Part shown: one piece after another, positions 6,604 to 15,061 of the stretch | Layout of the letters: each line of letters begins with the position of its first letter | Position numbering within the stretch: the first letter of the stretch is position 1 | Translations under genes and position numbers: made by a program | Source: Lachnospiraceae bacterium | Lineage (GTDB): Bacteria; Bacillota; Clostridia; Lachnospirales; Lachnospiraceae | Length of the DNA stretch: 17,315 nt | Reading direction: 5' to 3' | Assembly: GCA_003520205.1 (NCBI GenBank) | Contig: DOVG01000171.1 | Location: forward strand, 1 to 17,315 | Notes under the pieces: model-generated | Told to the model about the DNA's origin: nothing | What the model saw: the letters and a program-made list of their open reading frames with translations, nothing else | Database searches by the model: none

Positions 6604-7293
6604 ATGAAAAAAATAGGATTAGTGGGCGGTACCGGGCCTGAATCCACGCTTATGTATTATAAGGAATTAAATTCAAGAATTGATAAGATTACAGATGGAA
6701 AACAGATGCCGGAAATCGTTATTGAGAGTCTGGATTTCAGAAAAGCGTGGGATTATGTTTCTTCGGAGAAATATGACCTTCTTAAGGATTATCTTTTCGG
6801 GAAAGTGCGGTGTCTTAAAAAAGCAGGTGCAGAAGTTATATCTTTGACGGCAGTGACTATGCATATTGTGTTTGAAGAATTGGTTAAAGATACCGGCGTT
6901 TCGTTGATCAGTATTCCTAAAGCAGTCTGCAAAGAGGTAAAGAGCAAAGGATATAATAAGATACTTCTTCTTGGAACCATTTTTACAATGGAACAGGATT
7001 ACATGAAAAATGATTTCAGGGATGTAGGGATAGAAGTATATATTCCTGATGAAAAAGATCGAACTCTTGTGGCAAAACGTATTTTTGAGGAGCTGGAATT
7101 AGGGATTGTTAAGGAGAGCACATTAAGAGAGTTTCAAAACATAATAGACAAAATGCGGGATCAATACGGTATTGAAGCAGTTATTCTGGGATGCACGGAA
7201 CTTCCTCTTTTATTAAACTCGGAGAATTGTTCTGTTCCGTGTCTGGACAGTGTTGAAATACACATAAATGATTTAATCCATGAGGCATTATAA
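6604..7293 (+). CDS. Aspartate/glutamate racemase-family protein
   Basis: A 229-aa cytoplasmic protein of the Asp/Glu racemase superfamily, YgeA-like. It begins IGLVGGTGPESTLMYY, the family's substrate-binding start, and has LGCTELPLLL with the second catalytic cysteine at C197. The first catalytic site, usually Cys-Asn-Thr or Thr-Asn-Thr before Met/Ala-His, reads A83-V84-T85-M86-H87: neither Cys nor Thr at position 83. From memory, E. coli YgeA uses Thr83 and Cys197, so the numbering coincides. Racemization may be one-sided, lost or altered. ATG 6604 is chosen because GAAAGGA lies 7 nt upstream; ATG 6586 has no such site. A strong terminator follows at 7364. I recall similar TAATMH-type sequences in other Clostridia, so the change is probably a subfamily trait rather than decay. 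Confidence 0.85.
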   Translation: MKKIGLVGGTGPESTLMYYKELNSRIDKITDGKQMPEIVIESLDFRKAWDYVSSEKYDLLKDYLFGKVRCLKKAGAEVISLTAVTMHIVFEELVKDTGVSLISIPKAVCKEVKSKGYNKILLLGTIFTMEQDYMKNDFRDVGIEVYIPDEKDRTLVAKRIFEELELGIVKESTLREFQNIIDKMRDQYGIEAVILGCTELPLLLNSENCSVPCLDSVEIHINDLIHEAL

Positions 7294-7363
7294 ATAATAA
7301 CAGGAAAATTGAGAAACAGGAGATACAATGAGTATATCTAAGTAATGTACGTAATATAATTTT

Positions 7364-7393
7364 AAAATACGATTCCGCCGGAATCGTATTTTT
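7364..7393. terminator. Strong terminator, 13-bp perfect stem
   Basis: AAAATACGATTCC (7364-7376) and GGAATCGTATTTT (7380-7392) form a perfect stem around a GCC loop, with T continuing to 7393. Because the stem has A and T ends it could work in both directions. It separates the racemase-family gene from the ABC/two-component operon. Confidence 0.85.
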
Positions 7394-7414
7394 ATTATGT
7401 AATTATTTTTTCAT

Positions 7415-7434
7415 TTAATAAACGCTTAATAAAC
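7415..7434 (+). promoter_or_regulatory. Direct repeats, candidate OmpR-type response regulator site
   Basis: TTAATAAAC occurs at 7415-7423 and again at 7426-7434, an 11-bp period (one helical turn), as OmpR/PhoB-class regulators prefer. Downstream AT-rich -10 candidates TATGAT (7468-7473) and TATAAA (7475-7480) have no good -35, which fits an activator-dependent promoter. Regulation by the response regulator at 12845 is inferred. Confidence 0.45.
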
Positions 7435-7523
7435 TAATAGTAAAGCTGTAAAGATTTTTATGGCAGGTATGATGTATAAATATAGCATAAGGTAAAAATG
7501 AAACTCATATGGAGGATATAAGA

Positions 7524-8282
7524 ATGGGAACTGTACTTCGTACCGATAAGCTGTGTAAGTCATTTTCGAACGGTGGAATGCAGCAGCATGTAATAAAGAA
7601 TTTAGATCTTGAGATCATGGACAGAGATTTCACCATAATCATGGGAGCATCGGGATCGGGAAAATCCACACTGCTTTATGCTCTTTCAGGAATGGATACA
7701 CCGACTCTCGGAAGTGTCTATTTTGGAGATAAGGATATCGCAAAATACTCCAATGATCAGCTGGCTGTATTCAGAAGAGAAAACTGCGGATTTGTATTTC
7801 AGAGCATATATCTTCTGGAAAGTATGACTGTCTTCGATAACATCCTGACCGGAGCACTGGTGGTACAGAAGAATTCAAAGGAGCTTATCCGAAAAACAGA
7901 AGAGCTTCTGAAGAAGGTCGGAATCGATGAGAAGATGTGGGGCAAATATCCGAACCAGCTTTCAGGCGGCGAATGCCAGAGAGTAGGAATCGTAAGAGCT
8001 ATTATTAACGAACCTAAGATACTTTTCGCCGATGAGCCTACAGGAAGTCTTAACTCGGCATCAGGCCGTGATGTGCTTGACATTTTCACCGAGGTCAATA
8101 ATAAGGGACAGAGCATCGTAATGGTAACGCATGATCTGAAGACTGCACTTCGAGGAAACAGAGTTATCTACTTCCGAGACGGAGCTGCGGTAGGCGAATA
8201 CAAGATGCCGGCATACGGAACAGACGACATAAAGACCAGACAGGAAGGTCTCCAGAAATTTTTGGATGAGATGGGATGGTAA
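7524..8282 (+). CDS. ABC transporter ATP-binding protein (MacB/LolD/BceA-like)
   Basis: A 252-aa ATPase subunit. Motifs in order: Walker A GASGSGKST, Q-loop region FVFQSIYLL, signature LSGGECQR, Walker B ILFADEPTG, and H-loop VTHD. The size and the LLESMTVFDNI segment are typical of ATPases paired with FtsX-type permeases (MacB, LolD, BceA, FtsE class), which power mechanotransmission or peptide removal rather than classical import. ATG 7524 is preferred: GGAGGA (7511-7516) lies 7 nt upstream; ATG 7509 overlaps that site. It is first in a five-gene operon and overlaps or abuts the permease gene, so the two are translated together. Its promoter region carries the direct repeats at 7415-7434. 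Confidence 0.95.
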   Translation: MGTVLRTDKLCKSFSNGGMQQHVIKNLDLEIMDRDFTIIMGASGSGKSTLLYALSGMDTPTLGSVYFGDKDIAKYSNDQLAVFRRENCGFVFQSIYLLESMTVFDNILTGALVVQKNSKELIRKTEELLKKVGIDEKMWGKYPNQLSGGECQRVGIVRAIINEPKILFADEPTGSLNSASGRDVLDIFTEVNNKGQSIVMVTHDLKTALRGNRVIYFRDGAAVGEYKMPAYGTDDIKTRQEGLQKFLDEMGW

Positions 8283-10819
8283 AGATGAAAAATAAGGTAA
8301 TCAGGCTTTCAATAGCAAATCTAAAAAAACATAAATTTCAGGCAATCCTCCTCATGATTCTCTTTATGATCACCATGGCAGTAGCTTCAACGGCTATCGG
8401 AAGCCAGGCGGATATGCAGAAGATATTTCCGAATGTGGCCGATAAGTATGCGGTACATAAAAGTATGATCATGATAAAGGATTCTTTCTATAACGACAGT
8501 TTTATAGATATTCTTAAACAAGATGAACGAGTTACGGATGTGGAGCATTTTGAAACACTGTTCAGTACAGCTTCAAGATATCTGGATACAAATGGTGAAG
8601 AGCATTCACTATATATGCAGGTTCTTACAGAAAACCAGACGCAAAGAATTACAAAATGCGAGCCGGAAACTTTACTTTCTAAGGAAGAGAGAGCAGGACT
8701 TGAGCATCCTATCTATCTGCCATATGCCGGTAAGGATTCGTCGGGATTTAAAGAAGGAGATAAGTTCATTATTATCTTTGGAGCAAAGCAATTTGAATTT
8801 ACAGTAGCGGGATTCTATGAAGCTATTTTTCTCGGTGATCAGAATAACGGATATTCCATCGTGGTCAGTGACGAAGACTTTAGAAGTCTGATGAGTGTAT
8901 TTGACAGGTGGGAGACAGTTCTTTTCGACAGTGAGGTGCCTGAAGACAGTGAGGATATTTATAATGAATATAGGAACAGGATTGAAGACAGCACGGGTTT
9001 AACAGTTGGCCCGAAGATGATGCCGTATACATATGTGGATGCGTATGAAATGAGTTTGATGTACATTACGATAATCGTATATATCATGCTTTTTATGTCA
9101 GCAGTTGTTCTTGCAGCATCGCTTGTAATGATAAGATTTCGTATTGCAGGAGATATACTGGATCAGGTTCAGTTCATAGGAGTTCTTGAAGCATTAGGAT
9201 ATACATCAAGGGAAATAACACTTGCTTATACGGCAGAGTATCTTATAACAGCACTTATAGGTATTACAGCAGGTACTATATTATCACCTATGCTTATCAA
9301 GATGATGCACGGTGTAGGAGAAGTATTATCGGGACATCACGGAGAATTTACGCTTGATATAGGCGTGATGTGTATCACTGCATTAGTAATACTTGTTATT
9401 ACAGGTATGATAGCATTTTTAAGAGCAAGAATGGTTAAGAAGTATCCTCCGGTTGTTGCATTCAGAAAGGGAATCGAGACACACCATTTCGGAAAAAATC
9501 CTCTGCCTCTCAGAAATACCCATGGAAATATAAATGTCCGCATTGCGATGAAAGCGTTTTTACAAAACACCAAAAGAAATGTGGGAATCACGCTTTGTAT
9601 AGCTATAACTGCAGTAGCGGCTGCAGTAGGAGTGATAATGGTGGATTCCTTCGGATCGGAAATGGAAATTGCCAGAAGGATGGCGGGATGCGAGTTCTCG
9701 GATTACAGTATTTCGGTAGCTGAATATGCAGATGTTAATGAAGTTGCAGAGAATATCCGTCAGCTTCCAGGAGTACGTAAAACTCTGGTTGGTACATTTT
9801 CGCTGGATATCGGTAATTGGAAATATATAACGGCTTATGACAAAACAGAAGAGCTGGTTGTTGTGTCCTACGAGGATTTCGGTGAATGTGAGAATTTGAA
9901 TCCGAGTGAAGGAAAGATGCCGGAACATGAGAATGAAGCCGTTGTTTCGATGACTTTTGCGGCAAGACACGGACTTAAGGTTGGAGATAATCTGACTGTG
10001 GAAGTTGACAGGACTAAAAAGAATTATATTATCTCAGGCCTGATAACGGCAGTTACCAATAACGGAGATTATCTTTATGTTACACACAAGGGATTAAACA
10101 GATTATCACCAAATATACGTCCATTATCGATAGATGTTTATCTTGAAGAGGGAACCGATAAAGAAGAATTCATGTCACTGCTTCTTGATACGTATGGAAA
10201 AAGTATTACAGATACAAGAAAAGACGGATCGGAAGGAGATTCGGAAGAAGAAAGGATAAGAGCCTTAGCAGATCAGCGTATTGCGGAGCTTCTTTCAACC
10301 CATGGCATAAGCCATGCGGAGTATTCGGTACAGGTTGGAGACATAGTGATTTCCGGAACCAGTGATGGATTTGTCATCAGAAATGTTCAAAACCTTAATG
10401 ACCTTATGATGACACAGATCGGAGGATTGTTCCATGCAATATATATATCAGCAATCGTTTTTCTGATCGTTACTTTAATCGTAGTTACTGTGATAATTTC
10501 CATCCTTATGGAGCAGACTATAAGGCGCCAGAGAAGAGAGCTTGGCGTAATGCTTTCTATGGGATATACATCAAAGGATCTTATGTTCCAGTCGGCACTT
10601 AAGATCATGCCGGCTGTACTAATAGCAGCAGTAGCCGGTACCATAGGCGGAAGTGTTCTGTTTACGGCTATTATGAGTAAAGCCTTCGGAACATTTGTTA
10701 TAAGTAAATTACTGCTTGGCATGACGGCTGTACTTCTGACTATGTTCTGCTTTGTAAGTGCATATATCGGATCGGCGAAGATAAAGAAGATTTCCGTAAC
10801 CGAACTTATGACGGAGTAA
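8276..10819 (+). CDS. FtsX-type ABC transporter permease (two FtsX units)
   Basis: An 847-aa membrane permease with the duplicated layout of large FtsX/MacB-type proteins. TM1 lies near residues 23-43, followed by an extracellular domain to about 260. Three helices come at about 262-286, 321-342 and 362-384, then a second half with TM near 436-457, an extracellular domain to about 715, and helices near 719-744, 777-800 and 811-831. Both halves carry the FtsX-like cytoplasmic loop (GVLEALGYTSREITLAYTAEY in the first, LGVMLSMGYTSKDLMFQSALK in the second, shown in part). ATG 8276 overlaps the ATPase stop; ATG 8285 (MKNKVIRL) is equally possible, both with weak ribosome sites. It partners the upstream ATPase. 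Together with the serine hydrolase and two-component genes it suggests a cell-envelope or antimicrobial-peptide response, but the substrate is unknown. Confidence 0.92.
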   Translation: MVKMKNKVIRLSIANLKKHKFQAILLMILFMITMAVASTAIGSQADMQKIFPNVADKYAVHKSMIMIKDSFYNDSFIDILKQDERVTDVEHFETLFSTASRYLDTNGEEHSLYMQVLTENQTQRITKCEPETLLSKEERAGLEHPIYLPYAGKDSSGFKEGDKFIIIFGAKQFEFTVAGFYEAIFLGDQNNGYSIVVSDEDFRSLMSVFDRWETVLFDSEVPEDSEDIYNEYRNRIEDSTGLTVGPKMMPYTYVDAYEMSLMYITIIVYIMLFMSAVVLAASLVMIRFRIAGDILDQVQFIGVLEALGYTSREITLAYTAEYLITALIGITAGTILSPMLIKMMHGVGEVLSGHHGEFTLDIGVMCITALVILVITGMIAFLRARMVKKYPPVVAFRKGIETHHFGKNPLPLRNTHGNINVRIAMKAFLQNTKRNVGITLCIAITAVAAAVGVIMVDSFGSEMEIARRMAGCEFSDYSISVAEYADVNEVAENIRQLPGVRKTLVGTFSLDIGNWKYITAYDKTEELVVVSYEDFGECENLNPSEGKMPEHENEAVVSMTFAARHGLKVGDNLTVEVDRTKKNYIISGLITAVTNNGDYLYVTHKGLNRLSPNIRPLSIDVYLEEGTDKEEFMSLLLDTYGKSITDTRKDGSEGDSEEERIRALADQRIAELLSTHGISHAEYSVQVGDIVISGTSDGFVIRNVQNLNDLMMTQIGGLFHAIYISAIVFLIVTLIVVTVIISILMEQTIRRQRRELGVMLSMGYTSKDLMFQSALKIMPAVLIAAVAGTIGGSVLFTAIMSKAFGTFVISKLLLGMTAVLLTMFCFVSAYIGSAKIKKISVTELMTE

Positions 10820-10830
10820 AGGGAGATATT

Positions 10831-12843
10831 ATGAGAGTATTTAATAAAAAAATATTATTTGCTGCAGCAGCTATGATTTGTCTCTCGGGAGGCACAGCTG
10901 CCCATGCATCCCAGATAAATGAAAATATAGTATATGAGGAATCAGGTATAGAGATTTTAGAAACAGAAACCGACACAGTCGAAACGGGTTTTGAGGAAGG
11001 TGATGCGGAAGTACATCGCATAGCAGCTATCGGTTCCGTCAGCAAGGTTTTCTGTGTGACCGCAGCCATGCAGCTGGCAGAACAGGGAAAGATAGATATT
11101 GATGCTCCTGTTACGCAGTATGTAAAAGAGTTCAAAATGCAGGATGAGCGCTATAAGGATATAACGGTCAGGATGCTTATGAATCATACATCGGGACTTA
11201 TGGGCTTCATGTTAGGTGATAACATGTTGTATGACGAAGTATCTACAGATGCTCATGATAGATTTCTGGATAACCTCAGCCGATCAAGGCTTAAGAGTGA
11301 TCCGGGCACCATGGAGAATTACTGTAATGATGGTTTAACCTTACTTGAGATCGTAGTTGAAAGAGTGAGCGGAGAAAGCTTTACTGATTATGTGGACAAC
11401 CATATATGTAAGCCCCTTGATCTTGAAAGTACGGGCACGTGTCTTAAAATGTACGGTAGTCCCAATACTGCGAGAGTACTGATCCAGGGAAATGTACCAT
11501 ATGCTACAGATTATTGTGTGGCCTTCGGCTCGGGTGGAATGATGTCAACAGTTGATGATATGCGTATCTTCGGAAGTACATTTTTCATGGGAGACGAGAG
11601 GATTCTCTCGGAAGAGTCGAAGAAGGCTATGATGAAAACAGACGTGACGGATCCGTATGAGTGGTGGTTCGGACTTGGATGGGATTCGGTGGATTTCTTC
11701 GGATATGCCGGAATTGAAGATTGTCCGCAGGTTCTCTTCAAGGGCGGCTCGTTGGATCATCAATTTGCAGGTCTTATGGTCGCACCAGAGGAAGAAATAT
11801 CCGTGGCGGTAACAATCACAGGAGGTGACGGTACGGAAGCTACTGTGCTTTCGCAGGAACTTATGGCAGCGGCACTTGAGGAAACTGGAGCAGAGTGTAA
11901 GGATATACTGCCGGAGGAACAGGTTACCCTGGATAAGGTTCCGGAAAAATATATGGGACTTGCTGATATATATGCCTGCACAGGTGGAATCTACAGAGTG
12001 GATTTTCCGAACGGAGAATATATGGAACTTACCGAGCTTACTGCGGATATTCCGAGAGCGGTAAGATATAAGTATACCGAAGCAGATTCATTTGTAAAAA
12101 TGGTAGGAGAACCGGGAACAGATACATTTCTTCAGGATCCGGATCAGGAACTGCTTCACTTCGTTGAAAGGGATGGAAACACTTATATTACAAAATATGA
12201 GAATGTCAGGTATGAAGGATTTCGCAGATTTACTAATTCGGGATATATGCTTCAGAGAGTCGGAGAAGCTTCTGTCGGAGAGGATGTAAAGAAAGCCTGG
12301 GAGGAACGTGACGGAAAGAAATATTACGTCACTAATATGAGATATTCAAATACAGTTTATGATGATCCTTGTCTGGAGGTTGTTATACCCGAGGGAGAAA
12401 CGGGCTATGCAAAGATAAAGGGATTGGAAAAGACCTTTATGCTTACGGATGAAGATAGCGGTGTAGGTTTTCTTTTTATGCCGGGTGAGAACGGAGGAAG
12501 ACTGGAGGATTTTGAACTGGTAACAGAGGACGGAACACAGTATCTTCAGACAAGGAACAAGACTTTAAAGGCCATAAGTGAAGAAGCTATACCTGATTTT
12601 ACTTCAGACATTACCGAAATAGAGCTTAATTCCGAACATGCACAGTGGTATAATGTAGGAGATATAGCAGGAAAGACGGTGTCCTTCGATATACCGGAGA
12701 AGGCATCAATTTACATATATGATAATTTTGGCAGACTGATATACTCCAGCTATATGAAGGACTATGGTGAATACGTTACTGTTCCGGAAGAAGGAAAGAT
12801 AATGTTTGCCGGAGAAAACGGCGGGGTTATAGGAGTAAGATAA
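10831..12843 (+). CDS. Secreted serine hydrolase, beta-lactamase / penicillin-binding-protein fold
   Basis: A 670-aa exported protein. Residues 1-26 are a signal peptide (basic MRVFNKK, hydrophobic core, AAHAS cleavage region). The catalytic domain has S69-x-x-K72 (SVSK), Y164-C-N166 and K304-G-G-S307 with H310, the three motifs of class C beta-lactamase/DD-peptidase-like esterases. NHTSGLMG (118-125) also fits. Only about 42 acidic residues separate the signal peptide from SxxK, shorter than in many relatives. Residues about 360-670 form an extra beta-rich domain with no membrane helix, so the enzyme is probably free or wall-associated. GGGAG-type site AAAGGGAG lies just before the ATG; the gene begins 11 bp after the permease. 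It may modify peptidoglycan or hydrolyse an antibiotic ester/amide; true beta-lactamase activity is not established. Confidence 0.9.
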   Translation: MRVFNKKILFAAAAMICLSGGTAAHASQINENIVYEESGIEILETETDTVETGFEEGDAEVHRIAAIGSVSKVFCVTAAMQLAEQGKIDIDAPVTQYVKEFKMQDERYKDITVRMLMNHTSGLMGFMLGDNMLYDEVSTDAHDRFLDNLSRSRLKSDPGTMENYCNDGLTLLEIVVERVSGESFTDYVDNHICKPLDLESTGTCLKMYGSPNTARVLIQGNVPYATDYCVAFGSGGMMSTVDDMRIFGSTFFMGDERILSEESKKAMMKTDVTDPYEWWFGLGWDSVDFFGYAGIEDCPQVLFKGGSLDHQFAGLMVAPEEEISVAVTITGGDGTEATVLSQELMAAALEETGAECKDILPEEQVTLDKVPEKYMGLADIYACTGGIYRVDFPNGEYMELTELTADIPRAVRYKYTEADSFVKMVGEPGTDTFLQDPDQELLHFVERDGNTYITKYENVRYEGFRRFTNSGYMLQRVGEASVGEDVKKAWEERDGKKYYVTNMRYSNTVYDDPCLEVVIPEGETGYAKIKGLEKTFMLTDEDSGVGFLFMPGENGGRLEDFELVTEDGTQYLQTRNKTLKAISEEAIPDFTSDITEIELNSEHAQWYNVGDIAGKTVSFDIPEKASIYIYDNFGRLIYSSYMKDYGEYVTVPEEGKIMFAGENGGVIGVR

Positions 12844-12844
12844 T

Positions 12845-13564
12845 ATGGAATATAAGTGCCTCATTATAGATGATGATGAGATTATTGCCGAGAATATGGC
12901 AGAGTGTTTCAATATATTTGATATAAAGACGGCTTATGTGACGAGCTATGAGAGTGCGGTGGATTTCCTCAGGGAAAACACCGTTTCTCTGTTGCTTCTG
13001 GATATCAATCTGGGTGAAAAGTCCGGATTCGAATTCTGCAAGAAGGTCAGGACAGAGTATGACATGCCAATCCTTTTTATCAGTGCGAGAACAAGCGATG
13101 ATGATGTACTTATGGCTCTTAATATCGGTGGCGATGACTATATCAAGAAGCCTTTCAAAATGAATATCCTCCTCGCAAAGGTGAAGGCAATCCTGACCAG
13201 ATATGAGAAGGCACGGTCTGCACCTGCGGCACCGGCTGCTTCTAAGATTGAAGGTCAGAAGAAGATAAGGGTAGTCGATGGAGTCTTCCTTGATACTCAG
13301 GCACATTCACTGAACAAACACGGAAAAAATATCATCCTTAAAGCGCTGGAATATAAGATGCTTTATTATTTCCTGGAGAACAGGGGAAGAGTTATCACTA
13401 AAGATGAATTTCTTCAGAATGTCTGGGAAGACGGGTATGTGGGTGATGGTACAGTCGCAGTGCATATAAGACATCTGCGTGAGAAGCTGGAGGCAGATCA
13501 GAATGAACCAGCCATAATCAAGACAGTTTGGGGTGTCGGCTACATTTTGGAGGAAGAGGAATGA
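12845..13564 (+). CDS. OmpR/PhoB-family response regulator
   Basis: A 239-aa two-domain regulator. The receiver (1-120) has the acidic pair D10-D11, phosphoacceptor D53 (LLLLDINLG), the conserved Ser/Thr of FISAR near 80, and K102-P103 (IKKPF). After an Ala/Pro-rich linker (about 125-135, SAPAAPAAS) comes a winged-helix DNA-binding domain (about 145-239) with KALEYKMLYYFLENRGRVITK (shown in part) and VAVHIRHLREKLE, ending GVGYIL. It starts two bases after the hydrolase stop with AGGAG 9 nt upstream, and its stop overlaps the kinase ATG (ATGA). It is likely phosphorylated by that kinase and likely activates the operon through the TTAATAAAC repeats near 7415. Confidence 0.95.
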   Translation: MEYKCLIIDDDEIIAENMAECFNIFDIKTAYVTSYESAVDFLRENTVSLLLLDINLGEKSGFEFCKKVRTEYDMPILFISARTSDDDVLMALNIGGDDYIKKPFKMNILLAKVKAILTRYEKARSAPAAPAASKIEGQKKIRVVDGVFLDTQAHSLNKHGKNIILKALEYKMLYYFLENRGRVITKDEFLQNVWEDGYVGDGTVAVHIRHLREKLEADQNEPAIIKTVWGVGYILEEEE

Positions 13565-14817
13565 AATACGGACGAGTAGTTCTGTTTCTGTCTGTCCTGA
13601 TAGGCTGCACACTCGTGATATTATTCATGACTGCGAGGCACAGCTTTGTTCCTGATATAATGCTGCAGAATGACATCACGGAAACAGTGAAAGAGAATAT
13701 AAATGATCTTTCCGTTCTGGAGAGCAGGTATCCTGACATGGAAATACTTGTTTTTGACAAGGACGGTTTTTGTGTTTATCCGGAAGGACGTACAGAGACG
13801 CTTACGGATATTCGCGGAGGCGGAAGCCTGAGCCTTGCAGTGACGGATAATGACAGATTCTTAGGTACGGTTGCAATCCCTGATGTTGCAAGAGCTCAGT
13901 ATAACAAGGCGCTAAACACTTTATTTATTGTTGCGACATTTATTTTTCTGCTCATGATAGTTGTGGCAATACTATATTATATTTATATCAGGAAAAATGT
14001 GCTGGAGCCGTTCCGTAAGATGAAGGAATTTGCAGGAAGAGTCGCATACGGAGATCTTGACAGTCCGCTTGAAATGGAAAAGAGCAACATGTTCGGAGTT
14101 TTTACTGAAAGCTTCGATATCATGAGAGAGGAGCTGAAGGCTTCGAAGGCTCGAGAAAATGAACTAAAGCGTAAGGAGAAGGAACTTGTCGCACAGCTCA
14201 GTCACGATCTTAAGACTCCGATAACCGGTATAAATACCATATGTTATGTTATGTCATTAAGGACAGAAGATGAATACATGCGTGGCAAAATCGAGGGCAT
14301 ACAGAGCAAGACCGAACAGATGGAGAATCTGGTAAATGATCTTCTGACATCAACACTGGATGATATCGGAGAAATGACTGTAAAATGTACCGATGAGAAT
14401 TCGAATGTATTGCATGATATAGTTACAGCGTCTGATCCGAGGGGACTCACCCGTGAGGAACCTGTAGCGGGATGTATGATACATATTGACATGATGAGAA
14501 TGTCGCAGATAATAGGAAATATAATAGCCAATTCCTATAAATATGCCGGAACGGATATAGATATAAGCTATAAAATAAATGGTGATTACCTGAATATGAC
14601 CATTACAGATCATGGAAAGGGAGTGCCTGCCGACGAGCTGGATCTTATAACGAACAAGTTTTATCGAGGTAAGAATGCAATGGATTCGGATATTGAAGGA
14701 AGTGGATTGGGACTATATATTGCATCTGCACTGATGGCTAGGATGAACGGAGAACTGGTATGTTCGAGTAAGGGTGAGGGACTAACCGTAACATTAATGA
14801 TATTGCTATCTAAATAA
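13561..14817 (+). CDS. Membrane sensor histidine kinase
   Basis: A 418-aa kinase. TM1 is at about 5-24, a sensor domain of roughly 95 residues faces outside, and TM2 is at about 119-143. A HAMP-like linker follows (150-200), then HisKA with H215 in LSHDLKTPITGI. The ATP domain has the N-box with N324 (IIGNIIANSYKYAG), G1 box D350-x-G352-x-G354 and G2 box GSGLGLYIA (380-388). ATG 13561 overlaps the regulator stop; an upstream in-frame start at 13528 would extend into the regulator gene and lacks sense. Unlike BceS-type kinases, which have almost no extracellular loop, this one has a real sensor domain, so it may detect a ligand directly. It ends the operon; no terminator lies immediately after, the nearest being at 15001. 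Confidence 0.94.
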   Translation: MKYGRVVLFLSVLIGCTLVILFMTARHSFVPDIMLQNDITETVKENINDLSVLESRYPDMEILVFDKDGFCVYPEGRTETLTDIRGGGSLSLAVTDNDRFLGTVAIPDVARAQYNKALNTLFIVATFIFLLMIVVAILYYIYIRKNVLEPFRKMKEFAGRVAYGDLDSPLEMEKSNMFGVFTESFDIMREELKASKARENELKRKEKELVAQLSHDLKTPITGINTICYVMSLRTEDEYMRGKIEGIQSKTEQMENLVNDLLTSTLDDIGEMTVKCTDENSNVLHDIVTASDPRGLTREEPVAGCMIHIDMMRMSQIIGNIIANSYKYAGTDIDISYKINGDYLNMTITDHGKGVPADELDLITNKFYRGKNAMDSDIEGSGLGLYIASALMARMNGELVCSSKGEGLTVTLMILLSK

Positions 14818-14818
14818 G

Positions 14819-14955
14819 ACGATATAATTCTTATTGTTACCGTTCGGAAGATAGTATTTATTAAACCTGCCTATATATAAGGCTTTCCGAAGAATGAGAT
14901 AACATATAATAGGTGTTAATAATACTATGTAGAATGATGTATTTTCATTATTTTC
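14819..14955. repeat. Non-coding repeat, copy A
   Basis: About 135 bp nearly identical (roughly nine in ten positions by eye) to 16959-17100. It contains TTCGGAA (14843-14849) and its inverse TTCCGAA (14885-14891) enclosing a small GCCT/AGGC hairpin (14869-14883), and TATAAT at 14905-14910. No protein frame is shared. It lies between the kinase gene and the TetR promoter region. Confidence 0.9.
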
Positions 14956-15000
14956 TGGATAACTGATAAGGTTAATTTGAAATTAATGATGGTTGAATAG

Positions 15001-15031
15001 GAGCATCTTCTTTAAGGTGCTCTATATTTTT
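15001..15031 (+). terminator. Rho-independent terminator before the second TetR gene
   Basis: GAGCATCTT (15001-15009) pairs with AAGGTGCTC (15014-15022) around CTTT, with a T-rich tail to 15031. Stem and flanks resemble those at 2571-2601. Confidence 0.8.
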
Positions 15032-15032
15032 C

Positions 15033-15061
15033 TTGACATATGAATTTTAGCGTGATAATAT
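15033..15061 (+). promoter_or_regulatory. Promoter of the TetR-hydrolase operon
   Basis: TTGACA (15033-15038) and TAATAT (15056-15061) with a 17-bp spacer. GATAAT at 15054-15059 is an alternative with a short 15-bp spacer. The -10 region lies within the operator-like repeats at 15039-15092. Confidence 0.65.

Noticed and set aside
7318..7345. AGGAGA followed by ATG and a five-codon frame (MSISK, stop) after the racemase-family gene, possibly a leader peptide or gene-start scar.
   Set aside because: Spacing to the ATG is only 4 nt, the frame is too short to judge, and a terminator follows with no attenuator-like alternative pairing that I can see.
10831..12843. Possible true beta-lactamase resistance gene.
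   Set aside because: The SxxK/YxN/KGG motifs are shared by many esterases and peptidases; the extra C-terminal domain and operon context do not indicate a dedicated beta-lactamase.
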